Assembly (NCBI RefSeq): GCF_027497195.1
Contig: NZ_CP114905.1
Coordinates: 4,661,001 to 4,725,000, forward strand
From: Streptomyces sp. WMMC500
GTDB taxonomy: Bacteria; Actinomycetota; Actinomycetes; Streptomycetales; Streptomycetaceae
Direction: 5' to 3'
DNA: 64,000 nucleotides
The notes beneath the pieces were generated by a model that saw only the letters and a list, made by a program, of their open reading frames with translations, searched no databases and was not told where the DNA came from. Shown here one piece after another: positions 55,751-64,000 of the stretch. The translations under genes were made by a program, and so were the position numbers. Position 1 is the first letter of the stretch, and each line of letters starts with the position of its first letter.

Positions 55751-56428
55751 TCAGTCCGCCGGTGCCGCTGCTTCCAGCAGGACCGGCAGTTTGCGCATGT
55801 CGTCGAAGAGCACCGTGTCCGGGCCCGCCAGCCAGTCGGCCGGTGACAGTCCGCCGGTGAAGCCGTACGCGCGCATGCCCGCGGCGCGCGCCGCCTGGAC
55901 GCCGTAGCGGCTGTCCTCCACCACCGCGCACGCCTGCGGCGCGTAGCCCATCCGGCGCGCCGCGTGGAGGAAGAGGTCGGGTGCGGGCTTGCCGCGTCCG
56001 CCGACGTCGGCGGCGGAGTAGATGCGTCCGGCGAAGCGGTCGTACAGCCCGGTCCGGCCGAGGGTGCGGCGCATCCGCTCGTGGCCGCCGCTGGACGCGA
56101 CACACGTGGGCAGGCCTGCGGCGGCGATGGCGTCGAGCGCGTCGACGACGCCGGGTACGGCTTCGAGGCGGTCGAGGCCGGCGAGGAACTCCTCGAAGTA
56201 GCGGGTTTGCCAGGTCTCGTCCGTGCCCGGGCCGAGGCGTTCGACGACCATGGCACCGACGGACTCCTGGGACTTGCCCATGAACAGTTCGACGGCGTCG
56301 GCTTCGGTGAGCGGCCAGCCGAGCTCCGCACCCACGGTGGCCTGGGCGGCGGCGGCGATGCGCTCGGAGTCGACGAGGACTCCGTCGCAGTCGAAGATGA
56401 CGAGTTCGATGGCTCCGGGCATGGTCAC
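55751..56428 (-). CDS. HAD-family hydrolase (beta-phosphoglucomutase/phosphoglycolate phosphatase-like)
   Basis: 225 residues. Motif I FDCDGVLVDSE, motif II ASSGG, Lys in GGRGKPAPDLFLHAA and motif IV VEDSRYGVQAARAAGM place it in HAD subfamily IA with a helical cap. It would dephosphorylate or isomerise a small sugar phosphate. The start may be GTG 56428 or the ATG two codons later. It is followed on the other side by the response regulator gene on the same strand. Confidence 0.87.
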   Translation of the reverse strand: MTMPGAIELVIFDCDGVLVDSERIAAAAQATVGAELGWPLTEADAVELFMGKSQESVGAMVVERLGPGTDETWQTRYFEEFLAGLDRLEAVPGVVDALDAIAAAGLPTCVASSGGHERMRRTLGRTGLYDRFAGRIYSAADVGGRGKPAPDLFLHAARRMGYAPQACAVVEDSRYGVQAARAAGMRAYGFTGGLSPADWLAGPDTVLFDDMRKLPVLLEAAAPAD

Positions 56429-56475
56429 GAGGCTAACCGAGCGCCGCCGGGGCGGGCCGGCGGGGCGGGGTGACG

Positions 56476-57162
56476 TCAGCGGGTGCCCGGGACGACGAGG
56501 CCCGTTTCGTACGCCATGACCACCGCCTGCGTGCGGTCCCGCAGGCCGAGCTTGGCCAGCAACCGGCTGACGTGCGTCTTCACGGTCTCCTCGCCGACGT
56601 GGAGCCGGGCGGCCAGTTCGGGGTTGGACAGGCCCTCGGCGAGGAGCCGCAGCACCTCCGTCTCGCGCGGCGTCAGCGCCGCCAGCGCCGTGGCCGCCTC
56701 GCTCCGCTCCCGCCGCGACGTGCGCAGCCGCGCGAACTCGGCGATGAGCCGCCGCGTCACCGCCGGCGCGAGCAGCGCCTCGCCGGCCGCGACGACGCGC
56801 ACCGCGTCGAAGAGCCGCTCCGCGGTGACGTCCTTGAGCAGGAAGCCGCTGGCGCCCGCGGCGAGGGCGTCGTAGACGTACTCGTCGAGGTCGAAGGTGG
56901 TGAGGATCAGCACCTTCGGGTGCGGGGCGCCGGCGGTGAGGCGGGCGGTGGCCTCGATGCCGTCGACGCCGGGCATGCGGACGTCCATGAGCACGACGTC
57001 GGGCCGCCGGGCGCGGCAGACGCGGACGGCGTCGGCGCCGTCGTGCGCGGTGCCGACGACGTCGAAGTCGGGCTGGGTGGCGAGGAGTCCGGCGAAGCCG
57101 GCGCGGACGACCTCGTGGTCGTCGGCGACGACGACACGCACGGTGTCCGCGGGGCCGGTCAT
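56476..57162 (-). CDS. NarL/LuxR-type response regulator
   Basis: 228 residues. The receiver domain has VVVADDHEVVRAGF (acidic pocket), the phospho-acceptor in VVLMDVRMPG, LTTFDLDEYVYDAL and the conserved Lys in FLLKD. The C-terminal LuxR HTH is LTPRETEVLRLLAEGLSNPELAARLHVGEETVKTHVSRLLAKLGLRDR. ATG 57162 overlaps the stop of the sensor kinase by four bases. It is the output partner of that kinase and probably regulates the divergent ABC exporter. Confidence 0.93.
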   Translation of the reverse strand: MTGPADTVRVVVADDHEVVRAGFAGLLATQPDFDVVGTAHDGADAVRVCRARRPDVVLMDVRMPGVDGIEATARLTAGAPHPKVLILTTFDLDEYVYDALAAGASGFLLKDVTAERLFDAVRVVAAGEALLAPAVTRRLIAEFARLRTSRRERSEAATALAALTPRETEVLRLLAEGLSNPELAARLHVGEETVKTHVSRLLAKLGLRDRTQAVVMAYETGLVVPGTR

Positions 57163-58532
57163 GCCGCGGTCTCCGCCGCGCTCGCGCCGGTCCGTGCGGG
57201 GAGCGTGGCTTCGAGGAGGAAGCCGCTGCCCGCGGCGGGGCCGCTGCGCAGCCGGCCGCCGACGGCCGCGGCGCGTTCGCGCATGCCGAGCAGTCCGTGC
57301 CCGCCGCCCGCCGCGGTCGCGTCGCCCGCCGCGCTGCCGCCGCCTGCCGCGGTCCCGCCGCCGGGGCCCGGGCCGTTGTCGCGGACGCGCAGGCGCAGGG
57401 AGGCGTCGGCGTAGTGCAGTTCGACGTCGACGGCGGAGCCGGGGGCGTGCCGGCGGGCGTTGGTGAGGGCTTCCTGCACGATGCGGTACGCGGTGAGTTC
57501 GATGCCGGTGTCGAGGGGGCGTACGGCGCCGCTGACGATGAGGCGTACGGCGGCGCCTGCGGCGTCGCGGGCGCCGTCGAGGAGTTCGTTGAGCTGGGCG
57601 AGGCCGGGCGGGGGGCGGCGTTCCGCGGGGGCGGCGCCGGCGTCCTCGCGCAGGACGCCGAGCAGGCGGCGCATCTCGGTGAGGGCGGTGCGGGCGGTGT
57701 CGCCGATGTCGCGCAGTCGGCGGGCGCCCTCGTCGGGGAGGCCGGGGGTGGTGAGGCGGGCGGTTTCGGCCTGTACGGAGATCATCGAGATGTGGTGGGC
57801 GACGACGTCGTGGAGTTCGCGTGCGATGCGGGCGCGTTCGCCGCGGGCGGCGTGTTCGTAGAGGGCGTGCGCGATGGCGCGTTCGGTGGCGCTGTGTGCG
57901 GCGGCGGCGCTGCGGGCGCGGCGGGCGAGGCCGGCGCCCGTGGCGGCGGCGAGGAGGACGGCGGCGGCGACGGCGAGCAGCCTGCCAGCGTCGTCGAGCC
58001 GGCCACCGGCGGCGGCGCCGGGGTCGCCGACGGCGTAGCCCGCGAGCGGCAGCACGAGCAGCACGGCGAGGATGCGGCCCCGCCGGGTGCCGTGGCGGGC
58101 GAGGCGGTGCAGGAGGACGGCCTGGGCGGCGGCGCCGGCGGCGACGGGGGCGCCGAGGAGGGCGAGGAGCGGGGCGTTCGCGGCGGTGGCGAGGACGGCG
58201 GCGGGGGTGGGGTGGGTGCGCAGGAGCGCGACGGGGGCGGTGGCGCCGAAGGCGAGCAGCAGGGCGGCGGTGAGGCGGTCCCCGGCACCGGCGCGCAGGA
58301 CGGCGTCGACGGCGGCGAGGAGCGCGAGGAGCGCGGCGGCGGCGACGGGCCCGTCGGGGGAGGCGGCCAGGCGGCGGAGCGGGGGAGCCGGAGGGCGCGC
58401 GCCGGGCGTGTGGTCTGCGGCGGGCGTGTGGTCTGCGGCGGACGTGCGGTCCCCGTTCTTCGCGTACGTACCCTCCGCCCCACCCGTCACGCCCGTACCC
58501 CCCGCCCACTCCCCCCGCGCACCCGTCACCAC
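57159..58532 (-). CDS. HisKA_3 sensor histidine kinase
   Basis: About 457 residues from GTG 58532. The N-terminal half has several transmembrane helices (about four to six), then ARIARELHDVVAHHISMISVQAETARL with the phospho-His, and a HATPase domain with EALTNARRHAPGS and RDNGPGP. A Gly/Ala-repeat insert (GGGTAAGGGSAAGDATAAGGG) sits between the G1 and G2 boxes. The start is uncertain because the frame is open to 58595 and no strong site is seen. It is coupled to the response regulator; the exporter genes diverge from it with a gap of about 140 bp. Confidence 0.9.
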   Translation of the reverse strand: MVTGARGEWAGGTGVTGGAEGTYAKNGDRTSAADHTPAADHTPGARPPAPPLRRLAASPDGPVAAAALLALLAAVDAVLRAGAGDRLTAALLLAFGATAPVALLRTHPTPAAVLATAANAPLLALLGAPVAAGAAAQAVLLHRLARHGTRRGRILAVLLVLPLAGYAVGDPGAAAGGRLDDAGRLLAVAAAVLLAAATGAGLARRARSAAAAHSATERAIAHALYEHAARGERARIARELHDVVAHHISMISVQAETARLTTPGLPDEGARRLRDIGDTARTALTEMRRLLGVLREDAGAAPAERRPPPGLAQLNELLDGARDAAGAAVRLIVSGAVRPLDTGIELTAYRIVQEALTNARRHAPGSAVDVELHYADASLRLRVRDNGPGPGGGTAAGGGSAAGDATAAGGGHGLLGMRERAAAVGGRLRSGPAAGSGFLLEATLPARTGASAAETAA

Positions 58533-58672
58533 GCCATTGTCCCCGCGCCCGCCCCTCCCGGCGTCCCTCCCGCCCAGGACATCTCCCTCCCTCACACGAG
58601 CTACGCCGCCGCCCGCAAGACTCCTCCCCCGCGTGACGACCCGGCCGACGCCCGCTTCGTAGCCTCCTCACC

Positions 58673-59614
58673 ATGGCAGCGTCAGAAGCAACCATCGAGG
58701 TCCGGGAGCTGCGCAAGCGCTTCGGTCCCGTCGCCGCCGTGGACGGCCTGTCGTTCACGGTCGCCCCCGGTCAGGTCACCGGGTTCGTCGGCCCCAACGG
58801 GGCCGGGAAGTCCACGACCATGCGCATCGTCCTGGGCCTCGACGCCCCCGACGCGGGCAGCGCGCTGGTCGGCGGCCACCCGTACGCGGCGCTGCGCCGC
58901 CCGCTGCAGCACGTCGGCGCCGCGCTCGACGCCGCGGCCGTCCACCCCGCCCGGCGCGGGCGCGACCACCTGCTGTGGCTGGCGCACTCGCACGGCCTGC
59001 CGCCGCGCCGCGTCGACGAGTTGCTGGAGCAGGTGGGTCTCGCCGCGGCCGGGCGGCGGCGGGCCGGCGGCTACTCGCTGGGGATGCGCCAGCGCCTCGG
59101 CATCGCCGCCGCGCTCCTCGGCGACCCGCCGGTGCTGCTCTTCGACGAGCCGGTCAACGGCCTGGACCCGGAGGGCATCCGCTGGATACGCGGCTTTCTG
59201 CGGCGGCTGGCGGCGGAGGGGCGGGCGGTGCTCGTCTCCAGCCACCTGATGAGCGAACTGGAGGACACCGCCGACCACCTGGTGGTCATCGGCCGCGGCC
59301 GGCTCGTCGCGGACATGCCGGTGGCCGAGGTGCTGGCCGCCGCCTCCGACAGCCGCGTCGCGCTGCGTACGGGGGCGCGGGAGCGGGCGATGACGGTGCT
59401 GGCCGCGGCGGGGGCGACGGTGGCGGCGACGGGCCGGGAGTCGCTGACGGTGTCGGGGCTGCCGGCCGAGCGGGTGGCGGAGCTGCTGGGCGCGGGGGCG
59501 GTGCCGTTCTCGGAGCTGGCGGCGCACCGGGCGTCGCTGGAAGAGGCGTACATGGAGCTGACGCGCGGCGAGGCGGAGTTCGCCGCCGGTCCCGAGGGGG
59601 AGGAACCGCGATGA
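58673..59614 (+). CDS. ABC transporter ATP-binding protein
   Basis: 313 residues. Walker A GPNGAGKST, Q-loop region around VGAALDAA, signature YSLGMRQRLGIA, Walker B VLLFDEPVNGLD and the H-loop SSHLMSELE are intact. The C-terminal extension is typical of antibiotic/bacteriocin exporter ATPases (CcmA-like). It forms an operon with two permeases: the TGA overlaps the next ATG. The divergent two-component system makes an antibiotic- or envelope-stress detoxification module likely. Confidence 0.93.
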   Translation: MAASEATIEVRELRKRFGPVAAVDGLSFTVAPGQVTGFVGPNGAGKSTTMRIVLGLDAPDAGSALVGGHPYAALRRPLQHVGAALDAAAVHPARRGRDHLLWLAHSHGLPPRRVDELLEQVGLAAAGRRRAGGYSLGMRQRLGIAAALLGDPPVLLFDEPVNGLDPEGIRWIRGFLRRLAAEGRAVLVSSHLMSELEDTADHLVVIGRGRLVADMPVAEVLAAASDSRVALRTGARERAMTVLAAAGATVAATGRESLTVSGLPAERVAELLGAGAVPFSELAAHRASLEEAYMELTRGEAEFAAGPEGEEPR

Positions 59615-61266
59615 GTGCGGGAAGCGGTACGGGCACGGGCGCCCGCGCGGTGGCGGCGGGGGCGCGGACGGGCGCCGGGGGCGTGGCCCCGTACCGGTCG
59701 AAGCTGCCGCCCGCGCGTGCCGGGTTCCGGCAGTTGCTGCGCGCCGAGTTCACGAAACTGCGCAGTGTCGACCGGTGGCTGCTCACGCTTCTCGCGGGCG
59801 TGGTCGTGACGGTGCTCGTGTCGCTGGTGTCGGCGGGCGGCAGCGAGGTGGCCACGTCCGACGACGGCGGCGGCTCCGGTACGGGAGCGGCGGACCGGGT
59901 GGCGGACTCGTTCCGCTTCGTGCACCGGCCGCTGGCCGGGGACGGCAGCGTCACCGCGCGCGTGACGGACCTGACGCTCGGCGAGGGTACGGACGCGCCG
60001 TGGGCGAAGGCCGGCGTGATCGTGAAGGCGGGTACGGAGCCGGGGAGTCCGTACGTGGCGCTGATGCGCACCGCCGGGCACGGGGTGCGGCTGCAGTACG
60101 GGTTCGAGCACGACGTCGCCGGGGGCGCCGTGGCCGGTGACGCTCCGGTGTGGCTGCGGCTGACGCGCGAGGGCGACCGGCTGACCGGCTACCGGTCCGC
60201 CGACGGCGAACGCTGGCAGGAGGTCGGCGGCGTGTCCGCGGCCGGGCTGCCGCGGACGGCGCGGGCGGGGCTGTTCGTGGCGGCGCCGGAGACGGTGCGG
60301 GTGGAGCGGTCGTTCGGGTCGCTGAGCATCGGGGCGGGGCCGAGCGAGGCGACGGGGGTGTTCGACAACGTACGGCTCGAAGGGGCCGGTTCTGGTTCCG
60401 GCCCGGGTTCGGGTCCGGATTCGGGTTCCGGTTCCGGTTCTGGTTCAGGGGACGGCGACGGCGGCGGCGGTACGGCCTGGCGGGACGAGGCCGTGGGCCC
60501 GCCGTCCGGCCCGGCGGCGGCGAACGGCCCGGTCGGCGGCGCCGAGCGCACCGGCGGCACGTTCACCGTCACCGGCTCCGGCGACATCGGCCCGCGCCCG
60601 CCCGCCGCGGACCTGACGTGGATGAGCCTGGCGGGCGCACAGGTCGGGCTGATCGCGTTCGCGGCGCTGGGGGTGGTGTTCATCACCGCCGAGTACCGGC
60701 GCGGCATGATCCGCACGACGTTCACCGCCGGGCCGCGGCGCGGGCGGGTGCTGGCGGCGAAGGCCACGGTGCTGGGGGCGGTGACGTGCGCGGCGGGGCT
60801 GGCGGCAGCGGTGGTGTCGTTCCTGGCGGGGCAGCGGGCGCTGCGCTCGGGCGGGCACACGCCGCCGCAGTTCCCGGAGGTGTCGCTGTCCGACGGGCCG
60901 GCGCTGCGGGCGGTGGTGGGCACGGGGCTGCTGCTGGCGCTGGTGGCGCTCTTCGCGCTCGGGCTGGGGGCGCTGCTGCGGCACACGGCCGCCGCGGTGA
61001 CGCTCGTGGTGGTGCTGTTCGTGCTGCCGATGGTGCTGGGCGGGGGGCTGCCGCTGGGGGCGGTGGAGTGGCTGTTCCGGGTGACGCCGGTGGCGGGGTT
61101 CGGGGTGCAGAGCACGACGCCGCGGTACGGGCAGGTGGAGACGGTGTGCGTGCCGGAGGACGGGTGCATGCCGCAGGGGCCGTGGGCGGGGCTCGGGGTG
61201 CTGGCGGTGTGGGCGGCCGTGGCACTGGCGCTGGCGGCGTGGCGGCTGCGGCGGCGCGATGCGTGA
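59611..61266 (+). CDS. ABC-2 permease with a large concanavalin-like (DUF1349-type) extracytoplasmic domain
   Basis: 551 residues, about twice a normal permease. After a cytoplasmic start, TM1 (about 53-75) leads into an outside domain of about 270 residues. Its core (DSFRFVHRPLAGDGSVTARVTDL, APWAKAGVIVKAGTEPGSPYVALMRT, PVWLRLTREGDRLTGYRSADGERWQEVG, GLFVAAPE, VFDNVRLEG) reads like the DUF1349/concanavalin-type fold. A Gly/Ser/Asp repeat linker follows, then five to six more helices with the EYRRGMIRTTF motif. The ATG overlaps the ATPase stop. The domain suggests carbohydrate or ligand recognition coupled to export, which is inference. Confidence 0.85.
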   Translation: MSAGSGTGTGARAVAAGARTGAGGVAPYRSKLPPARAGFRQLLRAEFTKLRSVDRWLLTLLAGVVVTVLVSLVSAGGSEVATSDDGGGSGTGAADRVADSFRFVHRPLAGDGSVTARVTDLTLGEGTDAPWAKAGVIVKAGTEPGSPYVALMRTAGHGVRLQYGFEHDVAGGAVAGDAPVWLRLTREGDRLTGYRSADGERWQEVGGVSAAGLPRTARAGLFVAAPETVRVERSFGSLSIGAGPSEATGVFDNVRLEGAGSGSGPGSGPDSGSGSGSGSGDGDGGGGTAWRDEAVGPPSGPAAANGPVGGAERTGGTFTVTGSGDIGPRPPAADLTWMSLAGAQVGLIAFAALGVVFITAEYRRGMIRTTFTAGPRRGRVLAAKATVLGAVTCAAGLAAAVVSFLAGQRALRSGGHTPPQFPEVSLSDGPALRAVVGTGLLLALVALFALGLGALLRHTAAAVTLVVVLFVLPMVLGGGLPLGAVEWLFRVTPVAGFGVQSTTPRYGQVETVCVPEDGCMPQGPWAGLGVLAVWAAVALALAAWRLRRRDA

Positions 61267-62095
61267 GGGGCGGGCGACGACCCGGGGGTACGCGCCGGGG
61301 GCCGGGTCGGCCTTCCCCGGCGTACGGGACACGGCGCACGCGGTGCGGGCGGAGTGGACCAAACTGCGTACCGTCCCCAGCACGTGGTGGCTCCTCCTCG
61401 CCGCCGTCGTCGTCACCGCCGCGGTCGGCGCGGGCGCGGTCGGCGGGCTGTCCACGGCGCACTGCCCGCCGGCCGGCTGCCGCGAGGACGTCGTGAAGAC
61501 CAGCCTGGCCGGCGTGTGGGCCGGACAGGCGGCGGTGGCGGTGCTCGCGTCGCTGGCGTTCACGGCGGAGTACGGCACGGGCACGATCCGCACGACGCTG
61601 ACCGCCGTACCGGCCCGGCTGCGGGTACTGGCCGCGAAGTCCGCGGTGGTCGCCGCGGCGGTGCTGGTGGCGGGCGGCGCGGGGGTGCTGGGCGCGCTGC
61701 TCGCGGGGCGGGCGGTGGTGCCGGCGGGCTTCGACGCGTACGACCCGGGGGCGGGGCCGGTGCTGCGGGCCGGCTTCGGGACGGCGCTGTACCTGGTGCT
61801 GGTGGCGCTGCTGGCCCTCGGCCTCGGTGCGGCGCTGCGGGACACGGCGGGGTCGGTCGCGGCGTGCCTGGGGGTGCTGTACGCGGCGCCGCTGGTGGCG
61901 GGGATGGTGTCGGATCCGGAGTGGGTCGAGCGGTTGCAGCGGTACGGACCGGCGTCGGCGGGTCTCGCGGTGCAGTCGACGGTGGACACGGCGGACCTGC
62001 CCATCGGGCCGTGGGCGGGGCTGGGGGTGCTGGCGGCGTGGTCGGCGGCGGCACTGGCGCTGGGCGCGGCGGCACTGCGGCACCGGGACGCGTGA
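61259..62095 (+). CDS. ABC-2 permease, second subunit
   Basis: 278 residues, about six transmembrane helices. The pattern parallels the C-terminal part of the first permease: EWTKLRTVPSTWWLLLAAVVVTAAV for TM1, AEYGTGTIRTTLTAVPARLRVLAAKSAV after TM2, and LGAALRDTAGSVA. The short outside loop contains CPPAGC instead of the large domain of its partner. The ATG at 61259 lies inside the previous gene's last codons (8-base overlap). It probably forms a heterodimer with the first permease. Confidence 0.9.
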   Translation: MREGRATTRGYAPGAGSAFPGVRDTAHAVRAEWTKLRTVPSTWWLLLAAVVVTAAVGAGAVGGLSTAHCPPAGCREDVVKTSLAGVWAGQAAVAVLASLAFTAEYGTGTIRTTLTAVPARLRVLAAKSAVVAAAVLVAGGAGVLGALLAGRAVVPAGFDAYDPGAGPVLRAGFGTALYLVLVALLALGLGAALRDTAGSVAACLGVLYAAPLVAGMVSDPEWVERLQRYGPASAGLAVQSTVDTADLPIGPWAGLGVLAAWSAAALALGAAALRHRDA

Positions 62096-62242
62096 GGCGG
62101 TGGCCGGGACCACGCGGCGGGAACACGCGGCGGTGACGCCGTCGCCGCGCCTGCCCGTACGCCGGTCCGCGTCTCCGGCCGTTCCCCCTGGCCCGTTCCC
62201 TCTGGCCGCTCCCCCCTCCCTCCCTCCCTGCGGTCCGTCCCG

Positions 62243-63859
62243 CTACGTCCCCCGCAGCGCCTGTCCCAGCAGCCTCACCCCCTCGGTCACGGCGTCGGGG
62301 TGGCTCGCCGCGTACCCGAGGACCAGGCCCGGCGGGCCCGGCCGGAGCCGGTGCCAGGACAGGGGCTGCACCTTGACGCCGCAACTCAGCGCCGCCGCCG
62401 CCAACTCCGTGTCGGTCACCCCCGCCGGCTCCGCGCCGCCCGCCCCGCCGAACGTCACCGTCAGGTGCAGCCCCGCCGCCGCGCCGTGGACCACCGCGCC
62501 GGGCAGGTGCTCCGCGACCGCCGCGATCATCGCGTCCCGACGGCGCCGGTGCCGTCCCCGGAGCAGCCGCAGGTGCCGCTCCAGCTCCCCCGACTCCATC
62601 AGCCGCGCCAGGACGAGCTGCGGCAGCACCGCGTTGCCCAGGTCGGTGAAGCGTTTGGCGTTCACCAGCGCGTCCCGGTACCCGGGCGGCGGCACCACCC
62701 AGCCCACCCGCAGCGCCGGCGCCAGCAGCTTCGACACGCTGCCCATGTAGCAGACGCGCTCCGCGAGCATCGCGCGCAGCGCGGGCACCGGCGGCCGGTC
62801 GTAGCGGTGTTCGGCGTCGTAGTCGTCTTCGAGTACGAGCCCGCCGCCGTCCTCCGCCCAGCGCAGCAGCTCGCGGCGGCGCTCGCCGCTGAGCACCGCG
62901 CCGGTCGGGAACTGGTGCGCCGGGGTGAGCAGCACCGCACGCGCGCCGGTGGCGCGCAGCGCTTCGACACGTATGCCGTCGGCGTCGACCGGCACCGGGA
63001 GGACGTCGAGACCGCCGTTCTCCAGATGCTGGCGCGTACCGAGCGAACCGGGGTCCTCCAGCGCCACCGCCGCCATGCCGTCGGCGCGCAGCACCGGGTG
63101 CAGCAGGGTCAGCGCCTGGGCCGTGCCGGCGACGACCACGACGTCGTCGGGGTCGGCACGGATGCCGCGGTTGCGGGCGAGCCAGCCGGCGACGGCCCGG
63201 CGCAGCGCGGGGGCGCCGTGCGGGTCCCCGTAGCCGAGGTCGGCGGCGGACAGCTCGGCGAGGACGGCGCGCTCGGCGCGCAGCCACGCGGCGCGGGGGA
63301 AGGCGGCGAGGTCCGGCAGCCCGGGGGTGAGGTCGATCCGGGCCGGTGCGGCGCGCAGCGCGTCGAACGCGCCGGGCCCGGGCGCGGTGGGGAAGAACAC
63401 GGCGGGACGGCCCGGACCCGGCCTCGCGGAGTCCGCCGCGCCCCCCGCCCGCGCCGCCTGACCTGCCCGCGCCGCCGGACCCACCGCGCCTCCCGCCCGC
63501 GCCGCCGGACCCACCGCGCCTCCCGCCCGCGCCGCCGGACCCGCCGCGTCCCCCGCGCCCACCGGCGCCGCGACCACCACCGTCCCCGCGCGCCGCCGCC
63601 CCTCGACGTGCCCGTCCTCCGTCAGCCGCCGGTACGCCTCCGTCACCACCCCGCGCGACACCCGCAGCTCGGCCGCCAGCACCCGCGTCGGCGGCAGCCG
63701 GCCGCCCACCTCCAGCCGCCCGTCCGCGATGGCCTCCCTGAGCTGCCACGCCAGCCAGTCCGCCATCCCGCCCGCCGGCGCCTCCCCGACGTCGAGCTGC
63801 AGGAAATCCGACCCGTACGCTTTGGACCTGTCAGAGGCCGCCTCTTCCACCCTGTTCAT
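62243..63859 (-). CDS. MocR-family regulator (GntR winged helix fused to aminotransferase-like domain)
   Basis: 538 residues. The N-terminal GntR wHTH is DWLAWQLREAIADGRLEVGGRLPPTRVLAAELRVSRGVVTEAYRRLTEDG (about 27-76). A low-complexity Ala/Gly linker with tandem repeats follows, then a fold-type I aminotransferase domain with LEDDYDAEHRYD and the PLP-lysine region MGSVSKLLAPALRVGW. Members such as PdxR use PLP as effector to control vitamin B6 or amine metabolism; no such target gene is in the window. The start ATG 63859 coincides with the predicted start of transcription of a TTGTCAGTG-type promoter, so it is probably leaderless. Confidence 0.9.
   Translation of the reverse strand: MNRVEEAASDRSKAYGSDFLQLDVGEAPAGGMADWLAWQLREAIADGRLEVGGRLPPTRVLAAELRVSRGVVTEAYRRLTEDGHVEGRRRAGTVVVAAPVGAGDAAGPAARAGGAVGPAARAGGAVGPAARAGQAARAGGAADSARPGPGRPAVFFPTAPGPGAFDALRAAPARIDLTPGLPDLAAFPRAAWLRAERAVLAELSAADLGYGDPHGAPALRRAVAGWLARNRGIRADPDDVVVVAGTAQALTLLHPVLRADGMAAVALEDPGSLGTRQHLENGGLDVLPVPVDADGIRVEALRATGARAVLLTPAHQFPTGAVLSGERRRELLRWAEDGGGLVLEDDYDAEHRYDRPPVPALRAMLAERVCYMGSVSKLLAPALRVGWVVPPPGYRDALVNAKRFTDLGNAVLPQLVLARLMESGELERHLRLLRGRHRRRRDAMIAAVAEHLPGAVVHGAAAGLHLTVTFGGAGGAEPAGVTDTELAAAALSCGVKVQPLSWHRLRPGPPGLVLGYAASHPDAVTEGVRLLGQALRGT
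63481..63540. repeat. Two perfect 30-bp tandem repeats in the MocR linker
   Basis: 63481-63510 and 63511-63540 are identical, with degenerate copies on both sides. They encode repeated GGAVGPAARA units in the linker between the DNA-binding and aminotransferase domains. Copy number may vary by slippage. Confidence 0.85.
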
Positions 63860-63865
63860 GGAGCC

Positions 63866-63888
63866 ATCGTGGCACGCGCCACTGACAA
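63866..63888 (-). promoter_or_regulatory. TTGTCAGTG-N8-CACGAT promoter of the MocR gene
   Basis: On the minus strand TTGTCAGTG (63888-63880), 8 bases, then CACGAT (63871-63866). The -10 ends 6 bases before the ATG at 63859, indicating a leaderless mRNA. Same layout as the DUF4240 promoter at 42320-42342. Confidence 0.65.
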
Positions 63889-63936
63889 CGCCCTCCGGCG
63901 CAGCGTCCCCGCAGCTCAAGAGGGGCGGCGGTCCCG

Positions 63937-64000
63937 TCACTCCGCGAACACGAACTCCGGGCCCGCCTCCGTCAGCAGCGCGGCCTTCGGCGCCACGCCC
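63937..64000 (-). CDS. 3' end of an unidentified gene (partial)
   Basis: On the minus strand the window edge reads open to a TGA at 63937-63939, giving a C-terminus GVAPKAALLTEAGPEFVFAE. GC-rich third positions support coding. Too little is visible to name it. It lies upstream of and in the same direction as the MocR gene. Confidence 0.4.
   Translation of the reverse strand, partial: GVAPKAALLTEAGPEFVFAE

Overview
The window comes from a very high-GC actinomycete, almost certainly Streptomyces or a close relative. The evidence is the near-total G/C bias at third codon positions, frequent GTG/TTG starts, AGGAGG-type ribosome sites, apparent leaderless promoters, two rare TTA codons in one regulator, and Streptomyces-type families (DUF5326, DUF4240, KorSA-like GntR, RepSA-like Rep). 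There are no rRNA or tRNA genes and no CRISPR array.

Layout. 0.0-3.2 kb: LysR fragment, penicillin-binding protein, Cof-type HAD phosphatase. 3.4-11.7 kb (minus strand): a cytochrome bd operon, cydA-cydB-cydDC, whose last gene is a GAF/GAF histidine kinase overlapping the cydDC stop; a Rex-like operator lies upstream of cydA. 12.0-24.8 kb: housekeeping and accessory genes (aminotransferase, LacI regulator with two TTA codons, metallophosphatase, HAD, Nudix, an overlapping LMW-phosphatase/fructosamine kinase/Cys-Met lyase trio, small membrane proteins, YibE/F transporter). 24.9-26.8 kb: TPP riboswitch and thiC.

26.7-37.5 kb: an integrated actinomycete integrative and conjugative element (AICE) of about 10.8 kb, inserted inside thiC at the codons of the last cysteine of the iron-sulfur motif. 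The element supplies a replacement 3' end of thiC and a replacement terminator at its left end. The native 3' end and native terminator lie as a fragment beyond the right end. Its genes are a YaaC-like fragment, a small membrane protein, an HTH/repeat regulator divergent from an RsbW-like ATPase, a KorSA-like GntR repressor with two operator-like palindromes, a small ORF, an FtsK/Tra translocase, a small membrane protein, a 37-residue CXXCXGXG zinc-finger peptide, a rolling-circle-type Rep and a large serine integrase. A 129-bp imperfect palindrome is a candidate origin or transfer site.

37.7-64.0 kb: flavoprotein, two overlapping Ser/Thr kinases, DUF4240 protein, GNATs, TerD-VWA protein, a MarR/cupin pair separated by a 48-bp inverted repeat, serine hydrolase, APH(6)-like kinase, EamA/LysR divergent pair, SUKH-like protein, a two-component system divergent from an ABC exporter with an unusual sensory-looking loop domain, and a MocR regulator with an apparently leaderless TTGTCAGTG-type promoter.

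Other notable signals are a dispersed GAGAGC(G/A)C(C/T)GCTCT repeat family that has entered the cydDC coding sequence in frame, and a 62-bp duplicated segment in cydDC, each copy carrying a perfect match to the RecA-NDp/PafBC promoter consensus.
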